Shown here piece by piece: positions 24,842-33,700 of a DNA stretch of 64,000 nucleotides. Within the stretch, counting starts at the first letter, position 1. Each line of letters starts with the position of its first letter. This stretch comes from Halorubrum sp. F4 (GTDB lineage: Archaea; Halobacteriota; Halobacteria; Halobacteriales; Haloferacaceae). The position numbers were made by a program, and so were the translations under genes. The stretch spans positions 285,188 to 349,187 of the forward strand of contig NZ_JAPDFS010000001.1 in the NCBI RefSeq assembly GCF_027257195.1, written 5' to 3'. The notes beneath the pieces are model-generated. The model searched no databases. It saw only the letters and a program-made list of their open reading frames with translations, and was not told the DNA's origin.

Positions 24842-26259
24842 ACGGTCGCCACCTCCTCCAGCTCGCGGACGTCGGTGACCTCGCCGGTCACCGCCGCGGC
24901 CGCGACCATGATCGGACTCATCAGCACGGTCCGCCCGTCCTTCGATCCCTGGCGGCCGACGAAGTTCCGGTTCGAGGAGGAGGCGCTCGCCTCGTCACCC
25001 TGGAGCTGGTCGTCGTTCATCCCGAGACACATCGAACAACCGGGGTCACGCCAGTCGAACCCGGCGTCCGTGAACACCTCGTCGAGTCCCTCGGCCTCCG
25101 CGGCCCGTTGGACGCGCTGGCTACCGGGGACGACCATCGCGCGGACGTCGTCGTCGACCTCCCGGCCCTTGACGAAGGCCGCGGCCTCCCGCAGGTCCTT
25201 CAGACGAGCGTTCGTACACGACCCGAGGAAGGCGACGTCGATCTCGTAGCCCTCCATCGTGTCGCCGGGCTCGACGCGCATGTGCTCCTGCGCTCTACGC
25301 GCGGTGTCCGCCTTGTCGGCGGGCAGGTCGTCGGGGTGCGGGATCGCTTCGGTGATGCCGATCCCCTGGCCGGGCGTGGTACCCCAGGTGACGACCGGCT
25401 CGATCTCGGAGCCGTCGATCGTGACGACGTCGTCGTACTCGGCGTCGTCGTCGGAGGCGATGGACTCCCAGTAGGGCTTCAGTTCCTCGAACTTCTCGGG
25501 GTCGTCGGCGAAGGCGTCCGTCTCCTTCAGCCACTCGTAGGTCGTCTCGTCCGGGTTGACGTACCCCGCGCGTGCGCCGCCCTCGATGGACATGTTACAG
25601 ATGGACATCCGACCCTCCATGCCGAGGTTCTCGATCGCTTCGCCGGCGTACTCGTACACGTAGCCGACGCCGCCGTCGGTGCCGAGCTTCCGGATGATGG
25701 TGAGGATCACGTCCTTCGCGGTGACGCCCTCGCCGAGCTCGCCCGTGACCTCGATCTTCCGGACCTTCTGTTTCTCCATGGCGACGCAGCCGGTCGCCAG
25801 CACGTCGCGGATCTGGGAGGTGCCGATCCCGAACGCCAACGCGCCGAACGCGCCGTGCGTCGAGGTGTGCGAGTCGCCACAGACGATCGTCATGCCGGGC
25901 TGGGTGAGCCCCTGCTCCGGACCGATGACGTGGACGATACCCTGGTTGCCGGAGTCGGGATCGGAGAACTCGATCCCGGACCCTCGGACGTTCTCCTCGA
26001 GTTCCGCCATCATGTCCTCCGCGGCCTCGTCCGCGTACGGTCGGTCGCGGTTCCCGGTCGGGACGATGTGATCGACCGTCGCGTGCGTCCGTTTCGGGAA
26101 GGCGACCTCGCGGCCGCGCTCCTTCAGCATGCCGAACGCCTGCGGACTCGTCACCTCGTGGACGAGATGGAGGCCGACGAACAGCTGGTCCTGGCCGGTC
26201 GGCAGCTCCGTCACCTTGTGACGGTCCCACACCTTGTCGTACAGCGTCCCCTCTCCCAT
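24838..26259 (-). CDS. leuC: 3-isopropylmalate dehydratase large subunit
   Basis: A 473-residue aconitase-family subunit carrying a [4Fe-4S] cluster. The start [16 protein letters not shown] matches family N-termini. Motifs: [20 protein letters not shown] with the first cluster Cys region, [17 protein letters not shown] and [11 protein letters not shown] holding the cluster ligands. The ATG overlaps the ilvC stop by one base (TGATG), showing tight coupling between the ilv and leu parts of the operon. Confidence 0.95.
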   Translation of the reverse strand: MGEGTLYDKVWDRHKVTELPTGQDQLFVGLHLVHEVTSPQAFGMLKERGREVAFPKRTHATVDHIVPTGNRDRPYADEAAEDMMAELEENVRGSGIEFSDPDSGNQGIVHVIGPEQGLTQPGMTIVCGDSHTSTHGAFGALAFGIGTSQIRDVLATGCVAMEKQKVRKIEVTGELGEGVTAKDVILTIIRKLGTDGGVGYVYEYAGEAIENLGMEGRMSICNMSIEGGARAGYVNPDETTYEWLKETDAFADDPEKFEELKPYWESIASDDDAEYDDVVTIDGSEIEPVVTWGTTPGQGIGITEAIPHPDDLPADKADTARRAQEHMRVEPGDTMEGYEIDVAFLGSCTNARLKDLREAAAFVKGREVDDDVRAMVVPGSQRVQRAAEAEGLDEVFTDAGFDWRDPGCSMCLGMNDDQLQGDEASASSSNRNFVGRQGSKDGRTVLMSPIMVAAAAVTGEVTDVRELEEVATV

Positions 26260-27311
26260 CAGGCCTTCACCTCGGCCGTCTCGTCCTCGTCTTCCTCCTC
26301 CTGCCAGGCGAACAGCCCGCGGAGCTCCTCGCCGACCTCCTCGATCTCGTGGTTCTTCTCGGCGGTCCGCAGCTGGGTGTACGACGGCCGACCCGCCTGG
26401 TTCTCCGCGATCCACTCGCGGGCGAACTGGCCGTTCTGGACCTTCTCGAGGATCTCCTCCATGTTCTCGCGAGCGTGTTCGTCGACGACGACGTCACCCT
26501 GCGTGAGCCCGCCGTACTCGGCGGTGTCGGAGACCGAGTCCCACATGCCGCCGAGCCCGTCCTCGTACATCAGGTCGACGATGAGCTTCAGCTCGTTGAG
26601 ACACTCGAAGTACGCCATCTCGGGGGAGTAGCCGGCGTCGACGAGCGTCTCGTACCCCTGCTTCACGAGCGAGGTGACGCCGCCGCACAGCACCGCCTGC
26701 TCGCCGAACAGGTCCGTCTCCGTCTCCTCGCGGAAGGACGTCTCGACGACGCCGGCACGGGTACAGCCGATGGCGGCCGCGTACGCGAGCCCCTCGTCGT
26801 GCGCCTCGCCGGTGGCGTCCTGATAGACCGCCAGCAGGCCGGGCGTCCCCTGGTCGTTCTCGTAGTTCCGGCGCACGAGGTGGCCCGGCGACTTCGGCGC
26901 GACCATCGTCACGTCGACGTCCTCGGGCGGCTGGATCTGGTTGTAGTGGATGTTGAATCCGTGCGCGAACTGGAGCGTGTCGCCGGCCTCGAGGTTCGGC
27001 TCGATCGCGTTCTCGTAGACGTCAGGCTGGACCGTGTCGGGAACGAGCACGCTCACGATGTCCGCCTCCGCGACCGCGTCCGCGGGGGTCGCCACGCGGA
27101 GCCCGTCGCCCTCGGCGGCCTCGCGGGACGAACTGCCCTCGCGGAGACCGACGACCACGTCGACCCCGCTGTCCGCGAGGTTCTGTGCGTGGGCGTGACC
27201 CTGCGAGCCGTAACCGAGCACGGCGACCGTCTTGTGGGCGATCGCCTCGCTGTCGGCGTCGTCGTCGTAGTATACTATCGAATCGAACGTCTGAGTGTCG
27301 TCTTCCGTCAT
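26259..27311 (-). CDS. ilvC: ketol-acid reductoisomerase
   Basis: A 350-residue NAD(P)H enzyme that rearranges and reduces acetolactate or acetohydroxybutyrate, shared by valine, isoleucine and leucine synthesis. The Rossmann motif is [15 protein letters not shown] near residue 31. The knotted C-terminal domain contains [10 protein letters not shown] and [20 protein letters not shown], with the metal-binding acidic residues, and [10 protein letters not shown]. The C-terminus is extended by an acidic tail ([13 protein letters not shown]). It lies 6 bp after ilvN. Confidence 0.96.
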   Translation of the reverse strand: MTEDDTQTFDSIVYYDDDADSEAIAHKTVAVLGYGSQGHAHAQNLADSGVDVVVGLREGSSSREAAEGDGLRVATPADAVAEADIVSVLVPDTVQPDVYENAIEPNLEAGDTLQFAHGFNIHYNQIQPPEDVDVTMVAPKSPGHLVRRNYENDQGTPGLLAVYQDATGEAHDEGLAYAAAIGCTRAGVVETSFREETETDLFGEQAVLCGGVTSLVKQGYETLVDAGYSPEMAYFECLNELKLIVDLMYEDGLGGMWDSVSDTAEYGGLTQGDVVVDEHARENMEEILEKVQNGQFAREWIAENQAGRPSYTQLRTAEKNHEIEEVGEELRGLFAWQEEEDEDETAEVKA

Positions 27312-27317
27312 TGTAGG

Positions 27318-28004
27318 TTACTGGGTGTTGGGTGTGGTCGGTTCGCCGGCCGTTCCGGGTTTCTCTCCTGGCGCGGTGGGGATGTTCCCTCGCGCGAGCG
27401 CGGTCTGACCGGTCCGGGCGATCTCGATGATCCCGAACTGGTCGAACGCGTCGATCGCGTCGTCGATCTTCGACTCGTCGCCGGTGAGCTGCACCGTGAT
27501 CGTCTCCGGCCCGGCGTCGAGCGCCTCGCCGTCGTACATCTCCGCGATCGCGTGGACTTTGTCCGGCTCCTCGCCGTGAACCTTCAGCAGGACGAGTTCG
27601 GACGTGACGGCGCTCCCGGAGACTTCGCCCACGGAGATAACGGGCTTCAGCTTCGCCATTTGTTTTTCGATCTGGTCGATCCCCGGATCGGTCTCCTCGA
27701 CCACCATCGTGATCCGCGAGTGACCCTCGACCGTCGTCGGGCCGACGGTCAGGCTCTCGATGTTGAACTGTCGCCGGGAGACGAGCCCGGAGACGCGCGC
27801 GAGCACGCCCGGCTCGTCCTCGACCAGCGCGGAGATGACCGCGCGTCGCGAGTCGTGTTCCGCCTCCACGACGGGGTCGATCCGGTGGCCCTCCAGGTTC
27901 CGTCGCCCCTCCGGCTGCGGGCGCTCGTCCGGAGCCGGCCCCGGCATGCCGGAGCGACCCTCGCCGCTCGCCCGTTCCTCGCCGCTAGCGTCCTCGCTGC
28001 TCAT
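27318..28004 (-). CDS. ilvN: acetolactate synthase regulatory (small) subunit
   Basis: A 228-residue regulatory subunit giving feedback control of IlvB by branched-chain amino acids. The ACT domain is RRAVISALVEDEPGVLARVSGL followed by RRQFNIESLTVG (about residues 53-95), and the second domain carries ELVLLKVHGE. An N-terminal Glu/Gly/Pro-rich extension of about 50 residues precedes the ACT domain. The ATG overlaps the ilvB stop by ATGA. Confidence 0.94.
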   Translation of the reverse strand: MSSEDASGEERASGEGRSGMPGPAPDERPQPEGRRNLEGHRIDPVVEAEHDSRRAVISALVEDEPGVLARVSGLVSRRQFNIESLTVGPTTVEGHSRITMVVEETDPGIDQIEKQMAKLKPVISVGEVSGSAVTSELVLLKVHGEEPDKVHAIAEMYDGEALDAGPETITVQLTGDESKIDDAIDAFDQFGIIEIARTGQTALARGNIPTAPGEKPGTAGEPTTPNTQ

Positions 28005-29833
28005 AGCTGGTCCTCCGTGAGCGCGAACCGCCCGTTCGCTCCGCCGCTCGGCACCATCGGCAGCACGTTCTCCTCGGGGTCGACGTGGAAGTCGATCACC
28101 GCGGGGCCGTCGTACGCGAGCGCCTCCTCGACCGCCGGGGCGACCTCGTCGTAGCCGTCGACGCGGATCCCGAGCGCGCCGAACGCCTCGGCGAGCTTGT
28201 CGAACTCGGGCATCCAGTTGTAGTCGGACGCCATGTGTCGTCCCTCGAAGAACGCGTCCTGCCACTGGCGGACCATCCCGATGTACTCGTTGTTGAGCAC
28301 CGCGATGGTGACGTCGAGGTCCTCGCGGACCGCGACCGACAGCTCCTGCATCGTCATCAGGAAGGAGCCGTCGCCGTCGAAACAGACCACGTCGCGGTCG
28401 GGCTCGCCCATCGCGTCGGCGGCGACGCGCGCGCCGACCGCGGCCGGAACGCCGTACCCCATCGTGCCCAGTCCGTGCGAGGAGACCCACGTCCGGGGCT
28501 CCGTGTACGTCCAGAACTGGGAGGCCCACATCTGGTGTTGGCCGACGCCCGTCGTGACGATGGTGTCGTCGTCGGTCGCCTCGTCGAACGCCTCGACGAC
28601 GAACTGCGGCTTGAGCGGTTCATCGTCGGGGGTCGAATACGTCATCGGGTACGTCTCCTTCCACTCTTGACACCGCTCGCGCCACTCGTCCGCGTCGGGC
28701 GCCTCGTGGATCGCCTCGTTGAGCTGTTCGAGGACGGTCCCGGCGTCGCCGATGAGCGGATAGTCGGCGTACACGTTCTTCGAGATCTCCGCCGGGTCGA
28801 TGTCGACGTGGACGACCTCGGCCTCCGGCGCGAACGTGTCGATCCCGCCCGTCAGTCGGTCGTCGAACCGGGTCCCGACCGCGATCAGACAGTCGGTGTG
28901 GGTGATCGCCATGTTGGCGTAGCCCGTTCCGTGCATGCCCGCCCACGACAGCGACAGCTCGTCGTCCTCGGGGAACGACCCGATCCCGGGCATCGTCGTC
29001 GTCACGGGTATCTCGTAGGTGCGCGCGAACTCCCGCGCGACGTCGCTCGCCTCACCCTTGATCACGCCGCCGCCGAACAGGCAGAGCGGTCGGTCCGCGT
29101 CCTCGATCGCGCGGGCGGCCGCCTCGACCGCGTCCTCGCGGGCGTACGGATCGGGATCGGTTCCGGCGGGCGCCGCCGCCTCCCCCGGCGACTCGTCGGT
29201 GTCATCGAGGGTGACGTCCTTCGGGAGGTCGACGAGCGTCGGGCCGGGTCGACCGACCTTCGAGAGCGCGAACGCCTCGCCGACGACGTCGCCGACGGAG
29301 TCCGCGTCGCCCGCGAAGTAGTTGTGTTTCGTGACCGGGCGGGTGACGCCGACGGTGTCGGTCTCCTGGAACGCGTCGTTGCCGACGAACTCGGTCGGCA
29401 CCTGGCCGGTCAGCGCCAGCATCGCGTCGCTGTCCATGTCGGCGTCGGCGATGCCGGTGACGAGGTTCGTCGCGCCGGGACCGGAGGTGGCCAGACAGAG
29501 GCCCGGCTCGCCGGTGACGACGCCGTACGCGTCGGCCGCGTGCGCGGCTCCCTGTTCGTGGGCCATCGTCAGGTGCCGGATCGACGAGCCGTACAGCGCG
29601 TCGTACACCGGCATGATCGCCCCGCCCTGCACGCCGAATGCGGTCTCCGCGCCGGCGGCCTCGAGGGCGGCGACGACCGACTCCGCGCCGGTCGACACCT
29701 CGGTGGGCTCGCCGTCTGGTCGGTTCTCCTCGCCGGCCGGGTCAGCCGCGCCCGGGCCGTCCGCGTCGGCCGGACCGGACGCCGGCTCGGCGTCGGGGTC
29801 GTCCTCTCGTTGGTGTGCTGCTGAATCGCTCAT
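28001..29833 (-). CDS. ilvB: acetolactate synthase catalytic (large) subunit
   Basis: A 610-residue thiamine-diphosphate enzyme condensing pyruvate with pyruvate or 2-oxobutyrate. After an acidic N-terminal extension of about 45 residues come FGVQGGAIMPVYDAL, the catalytic Glu in TMAHEQGAAHAAD, SGPGATNLVTGIADA, and the TPP-binding block GDGSFLMTMQEL with NNEYIGMVRQWQD. It is the first structural gene of the ilvBNC-leuCDB operon and is preceded by a 230-nt structured leader containing a small ORF, likely controlling the whole operon. Confidence 0.95.
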   Translation of the reverse strand: MSDSAAHQREDDPDAEPASGPADADGPGAADPAGEENRPDGEPTEVSTGAESVVAALEAAGAETAFGVQGGAIMPVYDALYGSSIRHLTMAHEQGAAHAADAYGVVTGEPGLCLATSGPGATNLVTGIADADMDSDAMLALTGQVPTEFVGNDAFQETDTVGVTRPVTKHNYFAGDADSVGDVVGEAFALSKVGRPGPTLVDLPKDVTLDDTDESPGEAAAPAGTDPDPYAREDAVEAAARAIEDADRPLCLFGGGVIKGEASDVAREFARTYEIPVTTTMPGIGSFPEDDELSLSWAGMHGTGYANMAITHTDCLIAVGTRFDDRLTGGIDTFAPEAEVVHVDIDPAEISKNVYADYPLIGDAGTVLEQLNEAIHEAPDADEWRERCQEWKETYPMTYSTPDDEPLKPQFVVEAFDEATDDDTIVTTGVGQHQMWASQFWTYTEPRTWVSSHGLGTMGYGVPAAVGARVAADAMGEPDRDVVCFDGDGSFLMTMQELSVAVREDLDVTIAVLNNEYIGMVRQWQDAFFEGRHMASDYNWMPEFDKLAEAFGALGIRVDGYDEVAPAVEEALAYDGPAVIDFHVDPEENVLPMVPSGGANGRFALTEDQL

Positions 29834-29890
29834 CGTGTGTGGTGTGTGGGTATCTCTCGGATGCGAGCGTCGATCGATCCGGACGCGGGT

Positions 29891-29940
29891 CGCGCCGTCG
29901 GGTCGCCGTCGACCGTCGACGGTTCGGGATCGGCGGCGCG
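29891..29940 (-). promoter_or_regulatory. nested GC-rich hairpin in ilvB leader
   Basis: Outer arms CGCGCCG (29891-29897) and CGGCGCG (29934-29940) enclose a perfect inner hairpin, CCGTCGA-CCG-TCGACGG (29906-29922). It lies between the leader ORF and ilvB and could act as a pausing or accessory element of the leader. Confidence 0.5.
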
Positions 29941-29982
29941 CCGGCGTCCGTCGGTACGTCGGGTTGGTGAGGAAGTAGTACT

Positions 29983-30002
29983 GTAGGGGATCAAACCCCT
30001 AC
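29983..30002 (-). promoter_or_regulatory. attenuator-like hairpin containing leader stop codon
   Basis: Perfect arms of 7 bp (GTAGGGG and CCCCTAC) and a 6-nt loop. On the transcribed (minus) strand the 5' arm is made of the last sense codons of the leader ORF and the TGA lies in the loop. The 5' arm can alternatively pair with CCTACG at 30045-30050, inside the leader ORF, giving mutually exclusive structures. No U-run follows. Confidence 0.65.
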
Positions 30003-30065
30003 GATCGCTACGGCGACGGCTCCCGCCCGATCGTCGTCCACGAGCGTAGGACGTGAGCGTCGCAT
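29991..30065 (-). CDS. candidate branched-chain leader peptide (24 codons)
   Basis: A small ORF between leuA and ilvB. Its ATG is 26 nt from a TATA box, so it would be translated from a leaderless mRNA. It starts MRRSRPTLVDDDRAG and ends AVAVAIVGV followed by TGA: seven of 24 residues are Val, Ile or Leu and five of the last eight are Val or Ile. The stop codon lies in the loop of a perfect hairpin. The composition, position and structure match peptide leaders controlling ilv operons in bacteria. Expression is not shown; the call is inference from sequence. Confidence 0.6.
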   Translation of the reverse strand: MRRSRPTLVDDDRAGAVAVAIVGV

Positions 30066-30090
30066 TCGATCCGAACCCACGCGACCCGCC

Positions 30091-30099
30091 TATAAATTC
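30091..30099 (-). promoter_or_regulatory. TATA box for ilvBNC-leuCDB transcription
   Basis: GAATTTATA on the minus strand, in otherwise GC-rich DNA. It is centred about 28-30 nt before the leader ATG at 30065 and about 260 nt before ilvB, implying a long 5' leader. Confidence 0.7.
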
Positions 30100-30154
30100 C
30101 TGTCGCCGCGAGCGATCGACGCGGTGACCCGTCGACCCGATCGACGCGTTCGGC

Positions 30155-30178
30155 AGTCGCTGGCGGGTCTCAGCGACT
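30155..30178 (-). terminator. hairpin downstream of leuA
   Basis: Perfect 8-bp arms AGTCGCTG (30155-30162) and CAGCGACT (30171-30178) with an 8-nt loop, 14 nt past the leuA stop and before the ilvB promoter. It probably marks the leuA mRNA end. Confidence 0.5.
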
Positions 30179-30191
30179 ACGGAGGGGGCCA

Positions 30192-31413
30192 TCAGATCCG
30201 GATCTCCTCCTCGCGCTCGATGCCGGCCTCGCGGGCGAACCGCTCGACGTCGCCGGCGGTAACCTGCCGCTTGCCGGCGCCGTACTCCTTGACCCGCTTC
30301 GTGATCTCGCGGACCTCCCCGTCGCTGGGGTCGAAGCCGGCCTCGACCAAGTGCTTCCGCACGCTGTGGGTGCCCGTGTGCTTGCCGAGCACGAACTCGC
30401 GTTCCGCGCCGACCATCTCGGGCGTCATCACGCCCGTCTCGAACGTGTCCGCGTTCTCGATCACGCCCGCGGCGTGGATGCCCGACTCGTGGGCGAACGC
30501 GTTCCGTCCGGTGACGGGCTTGTTCGCCGGCACCGGGATGTCCGAGGCGTCCTCGACGATCCGGGCCAGCTTCGTGATCTGGGTCGTGTCGATCCCGGTG
30601 TCGACGCCGTACACCGACTCGACCGCCATCACGACCTCCTCGTAGGCCGCGTTGCCGGCGCGCTCGCCGATCCCGTTGACCGACACCTGCGCCTGCTCCG
30701 CGCCGTTCTCGAAGCCCATGACCGCGTTGGCCGCGGCCATGCCGAAGTCGTCGTGGGTGTGGACGTCGACGCGGGCGTCCGTCGCCTCGACGACCGCCTT
30801 CACGGTCTTGCCGAAGCTCGTCGGCATCGCGACGCCGCACGTGTCCGGGATGTTGATCCAGTCGGTGCCGGCGTCGCTGACCGCCTCGACGATCTCCGTC
30901 AGGTAGTCGGGGTCGGTCCGCGTGGCGTCCATCGGGGAGAACATGCACTCGACGCCGGCGTCCTTGACCTGCTCGACGGCGTCGACCGCGCGTTCCTTCG
31001 CCTCCATGCGCGTCGCGTGCATGGAGTCCTCGAGTTGGACGTCGCTCGTCGAGACGAACACGTGGACCATCTCCACGCCCGAGTCGATGGCGGCGTCGAT
31101 GTCGCCCTCGACGACGCGGGCGAGCCCACAGACGGTCGTGTCCGTCGCGGCGGCGATATCGCTCACGGCCTCGAACTCCGCCTCGGAGTTCACCGGGAAC
31201 CCGGCCTCGATGACGTGGGTCCCCATGTCGTCCAGCGTCGCCGCTATCTCGCGTTTCTCGTCGTAGCTGAACGAAGTACGTGGTGACTGTTCGCCGTCTC
31301 GTAACGTCGTGTCGAAGATCCGTACAGGACCGATTTCGATGTTAGAAGCTATCGTGCCCTGGAAGAACTCGATCCGCCGGGGTGTCCGACGAAGCCTCCG
31401 TGATGTCTGTCAT
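30192..31413 (-). CDS. leuA: 2-isopropylmalate synthase, apparent frameshift near start
   Basis: LeuA condenses 2-oxoisovalerate and acetyl-CoA, the first committed step to leucine. The conserved body is intact: RIFDTTLRDGEQSP (metal and catalytic site), THVIEAGFPVNSEAEF, VDVHTHDDFGMAAANAV and NGIGERAGNAAYEEV. The conserved N-terminal stretch (RRIEFFQGTIASN and RDGEQSP) has no start codon in its frame. The ATG at 31413, which has a TATA box 24-31 nt upstream, is one base out of frame. Removing one base from the four-C run at 31379-31382 restores one 406-codon gene. The in-frame ATG at 31226 would omit the active-site motif. This is either a real recent mutation or a sequencing error; the rest of the gene looks under selection. 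Confidence 0.82.
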
Positions 31414-31436
31414 CGACTGACAGCAGAACGTTTGTC

Positions 31437-31444
31437 TACTTAAG
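31437..31444 (-). promoter_or_regulatory. TATA box of leuA
   Basis: CTTAAGTA on the minus strand, 24-31 nt before the ATG at 31413. It supports that ATG as the true leuA start despite the frame problem. Confidence 0.6.
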
Positions 31445-31539
31445 CGTTACGTCCCGATCGGGATCCGATCGTTCGATCACTCACGCTCGCGTTCGGAGCG
31501 AATGGCAGGAGAATCGTGGCGAGAGGTGGTCGGTGCCGA

Positions 31540-31626
31540 AGATGTCGAAGAGGAAGGAAGGAAAGAAGACCGAAGGAAGTCGAAGGGAGGAGGATCGAAA
31601 GAAAGTGGTGTGGGGTTGAGAACGAG
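31540..31626 (-). terminator. pyrimidine-rich tract after DUF7111 gene
   Basis: On the minus strand, downstream of the stop at 31627, nearly all bases for about 80 nt are C or T (for example TTCTTTCCTTCCTTCCTCTT). Archaeal polymerase stops at T-rich non-template tracts, so this may terminate transcription before the leuA promoter. Confidence 0.45.
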
Positions 31627-31968
31627 TCACATCCCCATGTCGGCCGCGGCCTCCGGCACGGGGAGGTCGTGAACCGCGACGTCGAGCAGTTCGGCCGCGT
31701 GGTCTAGCGCCATGTCGAACCCGTAGTACCGCTCCAGTTCGTCCCCGTCCGGCCCGGTTCGAACCTTGAGCATGGCGTACCCCTCGCGGTTCTGTGCCAC
31801 GGTCGCCGTCCGCCCGTCCGCGGAGAACGTGAGCAGCCGCTCGGTCTCGGTCTCCTCGTATCGGGCGACGATCCCCGCCGACTCGGCAGTCGCCGTCGCG
31901 TCCGGTTCGGCGGCGTTCGGATCCGTCTCGCCCGGTTCGGCGTGCTCCGACCCCGTCGTGTCCGTCAT
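31627..31968 (-). CDS. DUF7111 family protein
   Basis: A 113-residue acidic protein. After a Glu/Asp/Ala-rich N-terminus the conserved part reads ARYEETETERLLTFSADG, VAQNREGYAMLKVR, ELERYYGFDMALDHAAELL and ends in VPEAAADMGM, matching a haloarchaea-specific family (DUF7111, from memory). No catalytic motif is apparent; a small alpha/beta fold is likely. It is followed by a pyrimidine-rich tract and then leuA on the same strand. Function unknown. Confidence 0.78.
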   Translation of the reverse strand: MTDTTGSEHAEPGETDPNAAEPDATATAESAGIVARYEETETERLLTFSADGRTATVAQNREGYAMLKVRTGPDGDELERYYGFDMALDHAAELLDVAVHDLPVPEAAADMGM

Positions 31969-32032
31969 ACGCGACGTTGGACCCGAACCCTGTCGTATCT
32001 GTCGGTCCTCGATACGGATCAGGACCGGGAGT

Positions 32033-32575
32033 TCACCGCGGATCCCACCCGTGGAACGTCGTCCCCGCCTCCAACTCGAGGTCGAACGCGCGGATGAGCC
32101 CGCCGAGCGCGGCGTACCCCTGCGCGGTGGCCGCGATACCCACGACCTCGCCGTCGTCGTACAGCGCCGCGATCGACTCGTGAGTGACGGCGTCGACGTC
32201 CGCCTCGACGACGGCGCGGACGTACTCCACGAGCGTCCGCTCGTCGCCGTCGAGCGCGGCCAGGTCGTCGGTCCCGATCCCGGCGATGGCCGCGTCGTCG
32301 ATGCCGACGTCGCGCGCGATGTTGACGTGCTGGTGCCACTCGTAGCGGTTGTCGATCGCCGCCGCCGTCGTGAGGATCGTGAGCTCCCGCTCGCGGTCGG
32401 AGAGCCCGCTGTCGTGCCACAGCGAGCGCAGGAACGCCCGCATCCCCGCGAGCACCGCCGGGTTGTTGCCGAGCGAGCGGTACACGTTGAGCGGCTTTCC
32501 CTGAAGCACCGACTCCAGCAGCTCCTCGTGTTCGTCCGGGACGTCCGACGCCTCCACGTACGGAACGCGTGCCAT
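32033..32575 (-). CDS. carboxymuconolactone decarboxylase family protein
   Basis: A 180-residue all-helical AhpD-like protein. SLGNNPAVLAGMRAFL, DRERELTILTTAAAIDNRYEWHQHVNIARDVGI is the family core with Glu and His residues; the CxxC of true AhpD peroxidases is absent. The C-terminal half repeats helices (LVEYVRAVVEADVDAVT, AALYDDGEVVGIAATA). Members act as decarboxylases or in oxidative-stress reactions; which applies is unknown. It stands 64 bp upstream of DUF7111 on the same strand and diverges from menA. Confidence 0.86.
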   Translation of the reverse strand: MARVPYVEASDVPDEHEELLESVLQGKPLNVYRSLGNNPAVLAGMRAFLRSLWHDSGLSDRERELTILTTAAAIDNRYEWHQHVNIARDVGIDDAAIAGIGTDDLAALDGDERTLVEYVRAVVEADVDAVTHESIAALYDDGEVVGIAATAQGYAALGGLIRAFDLELEAGTTFHGWDPR

Positions 32576-32770
32576 GTCTCCGATCCCGACCTCCGGCGGG
32601 TTAGCTGTACGTGCTTCGGCCGCGTTGGCCGCGACCGTCGGCGCGTCGTTTCACGGCCGGCAGGAGAGATCGGCGAGAGCGATCGGTGAGAGGAATCGGG
32701 GAGAAAGATCGGCGAGAAGGACCGGCCGCCGATGGGAAGCTTAACGGGCGGCACACCCCAAGCGTCGACA

Positions 32771-33700
32771 ATGGCTACGGAGGTGTCGCGTCGGCGGGCG
32801 TGGGTGATCGCCGCGCGCCCGCAGACGCTACCCGCGGCGGCCGCCCCGGTGATCGTCGGCGTCGGGCTCGCGATCGGGGCCGGGACGTTCGCCCCGCTTC
32901 CGGCGTTCGCGGCGCTCGTCGGCGCGGCGCTGATCCAGATCGGGACCAACTTCGCGAACGACTACTACGACGCGATCCAGGGCGCGGACACCGACGACCG
33001 CGAGGGGTTCACCCGCGTCGTCGCCAGCGGCCTCATCGAGCCGACGGAGGTCAAACGCGCGATGTGGCTGACGTTCGCGGCGGCGATCGGCGTCGGCATG
33101 TACCTCGTCTACGTCGGCGGCGTTCCCATCCTCGCCATCGGATTGGCGTCCGTCGCCGCGGGCATCGCCTACACCGGCGGGCCCTACCCGCTCGGCTATC
33201 ACGGCCTCGGCGACGTCTTCGTCTTCGTCTTCTTCGGACTGATCGCGGTCACGGGGACCTACTACGTCCAGGCGGCCGCGCTCGCGGGCGGGACGTTCCC
33301 GGTGTGGATCCCCGACGGAACCGTCACGCTCGCGGCCGCGGTCGCCAGCCTCCCGGTGGCCGCGCTCTCGACGAACATCCTCGTCGTCAACAACGTCCGG
33401 GACCTCGAGGAGGACGCCGAGACGGGCAAACGCACCCTCGCCGTCCGCTTCGGCTACCGGTTCTCGCGGGTCCAGTACGTGGCCCTGCTCGCGCTCGCGT
33501 ACGCGACTCCGTTCTGGTTCTACGCGAACGGGGACGGCCTCGCCCCGCTCCTCCCGCTCGCCACCCTCCCGCTCGCGGTCGTCGTCGCCCGAACCGTCCT
33601 GACGGAGACCTCCGGCGACGCGCTCAACCCGGCGCTGGAGTCGACGGGGAAACTGCTCGCGGCGTACGCGGTCGCGTTCGCCGTCGGCCTCGCGGTCTGA
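32771..33700 (+). CDS. menA: 1,4-dihydroxy-2-naphthoate polyprenyltransferase
   Basis: A 309-residue membrane UbiA-family prenyltransferase attaching the polyprenyl chain to the naphthoquinone ring in menaquinone synthesis. About eight helices. The two Asp-rich motifs are [14 protein letters not shown] (near residue 60) and [20 protein letters not shown] (near 208), and [17 protein letters not shown] is a typical MenA N-terminus. The ATG is preceded by a TATA-like GCTTAAC about 30 nt upstream. Its stop overlaps menC by one base (TGATG). Confidence 0.93.
   Translation: MATEVSRRRAWVIAARPQTLPAAAAPVIVGVGLAIGAGTFAPLPAFAALVGAALIQIGTNFANDYYDAIQGADTDDREGFTRVVASGLIEPTEVKRAMWLTFAAAIGVGMYLVYVGGVPILAIGLASVAAGIAYTGGPYPLGYHGLGDVFVFVFFGLIAVTGTYYVQAAALAGGTFPVWIPDGTVTLAAAVASLPVAALSTNILVVNNVRDLEEDAETGKRTLAVRFGYRFSRVQYVALLALAYATPFWFYANGDGLAPLLPLATLPLAVVVARTVLTETSGDALNPALESTGKLLAAYAVAFAVGLAV

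Noticed and set aside
23303..29824. Several long plus-strand frames over the leu/ilv genes
   Set aside because: The minus-strand genes carry clear family motifs and overlaps; the plus frames are Arg/Val/Asp-rich shadows.
29983..30002. Hairpin as a simple intrinsic terminator of leuA
   Set aside because: It is about 190 nt past the leuA stop, downstream of another hairpin and of the ilvB promoter, and has no T-run; a leader element fits better.
31391..31413. The 22-codon frame from the leuA ATG as a second leader peptide
   Set aside because: It has only one Leu and two Ile/Val-type residues, and the conserved LeuA sequence starts right after it one base out of frame, so a frameshift is simpler.
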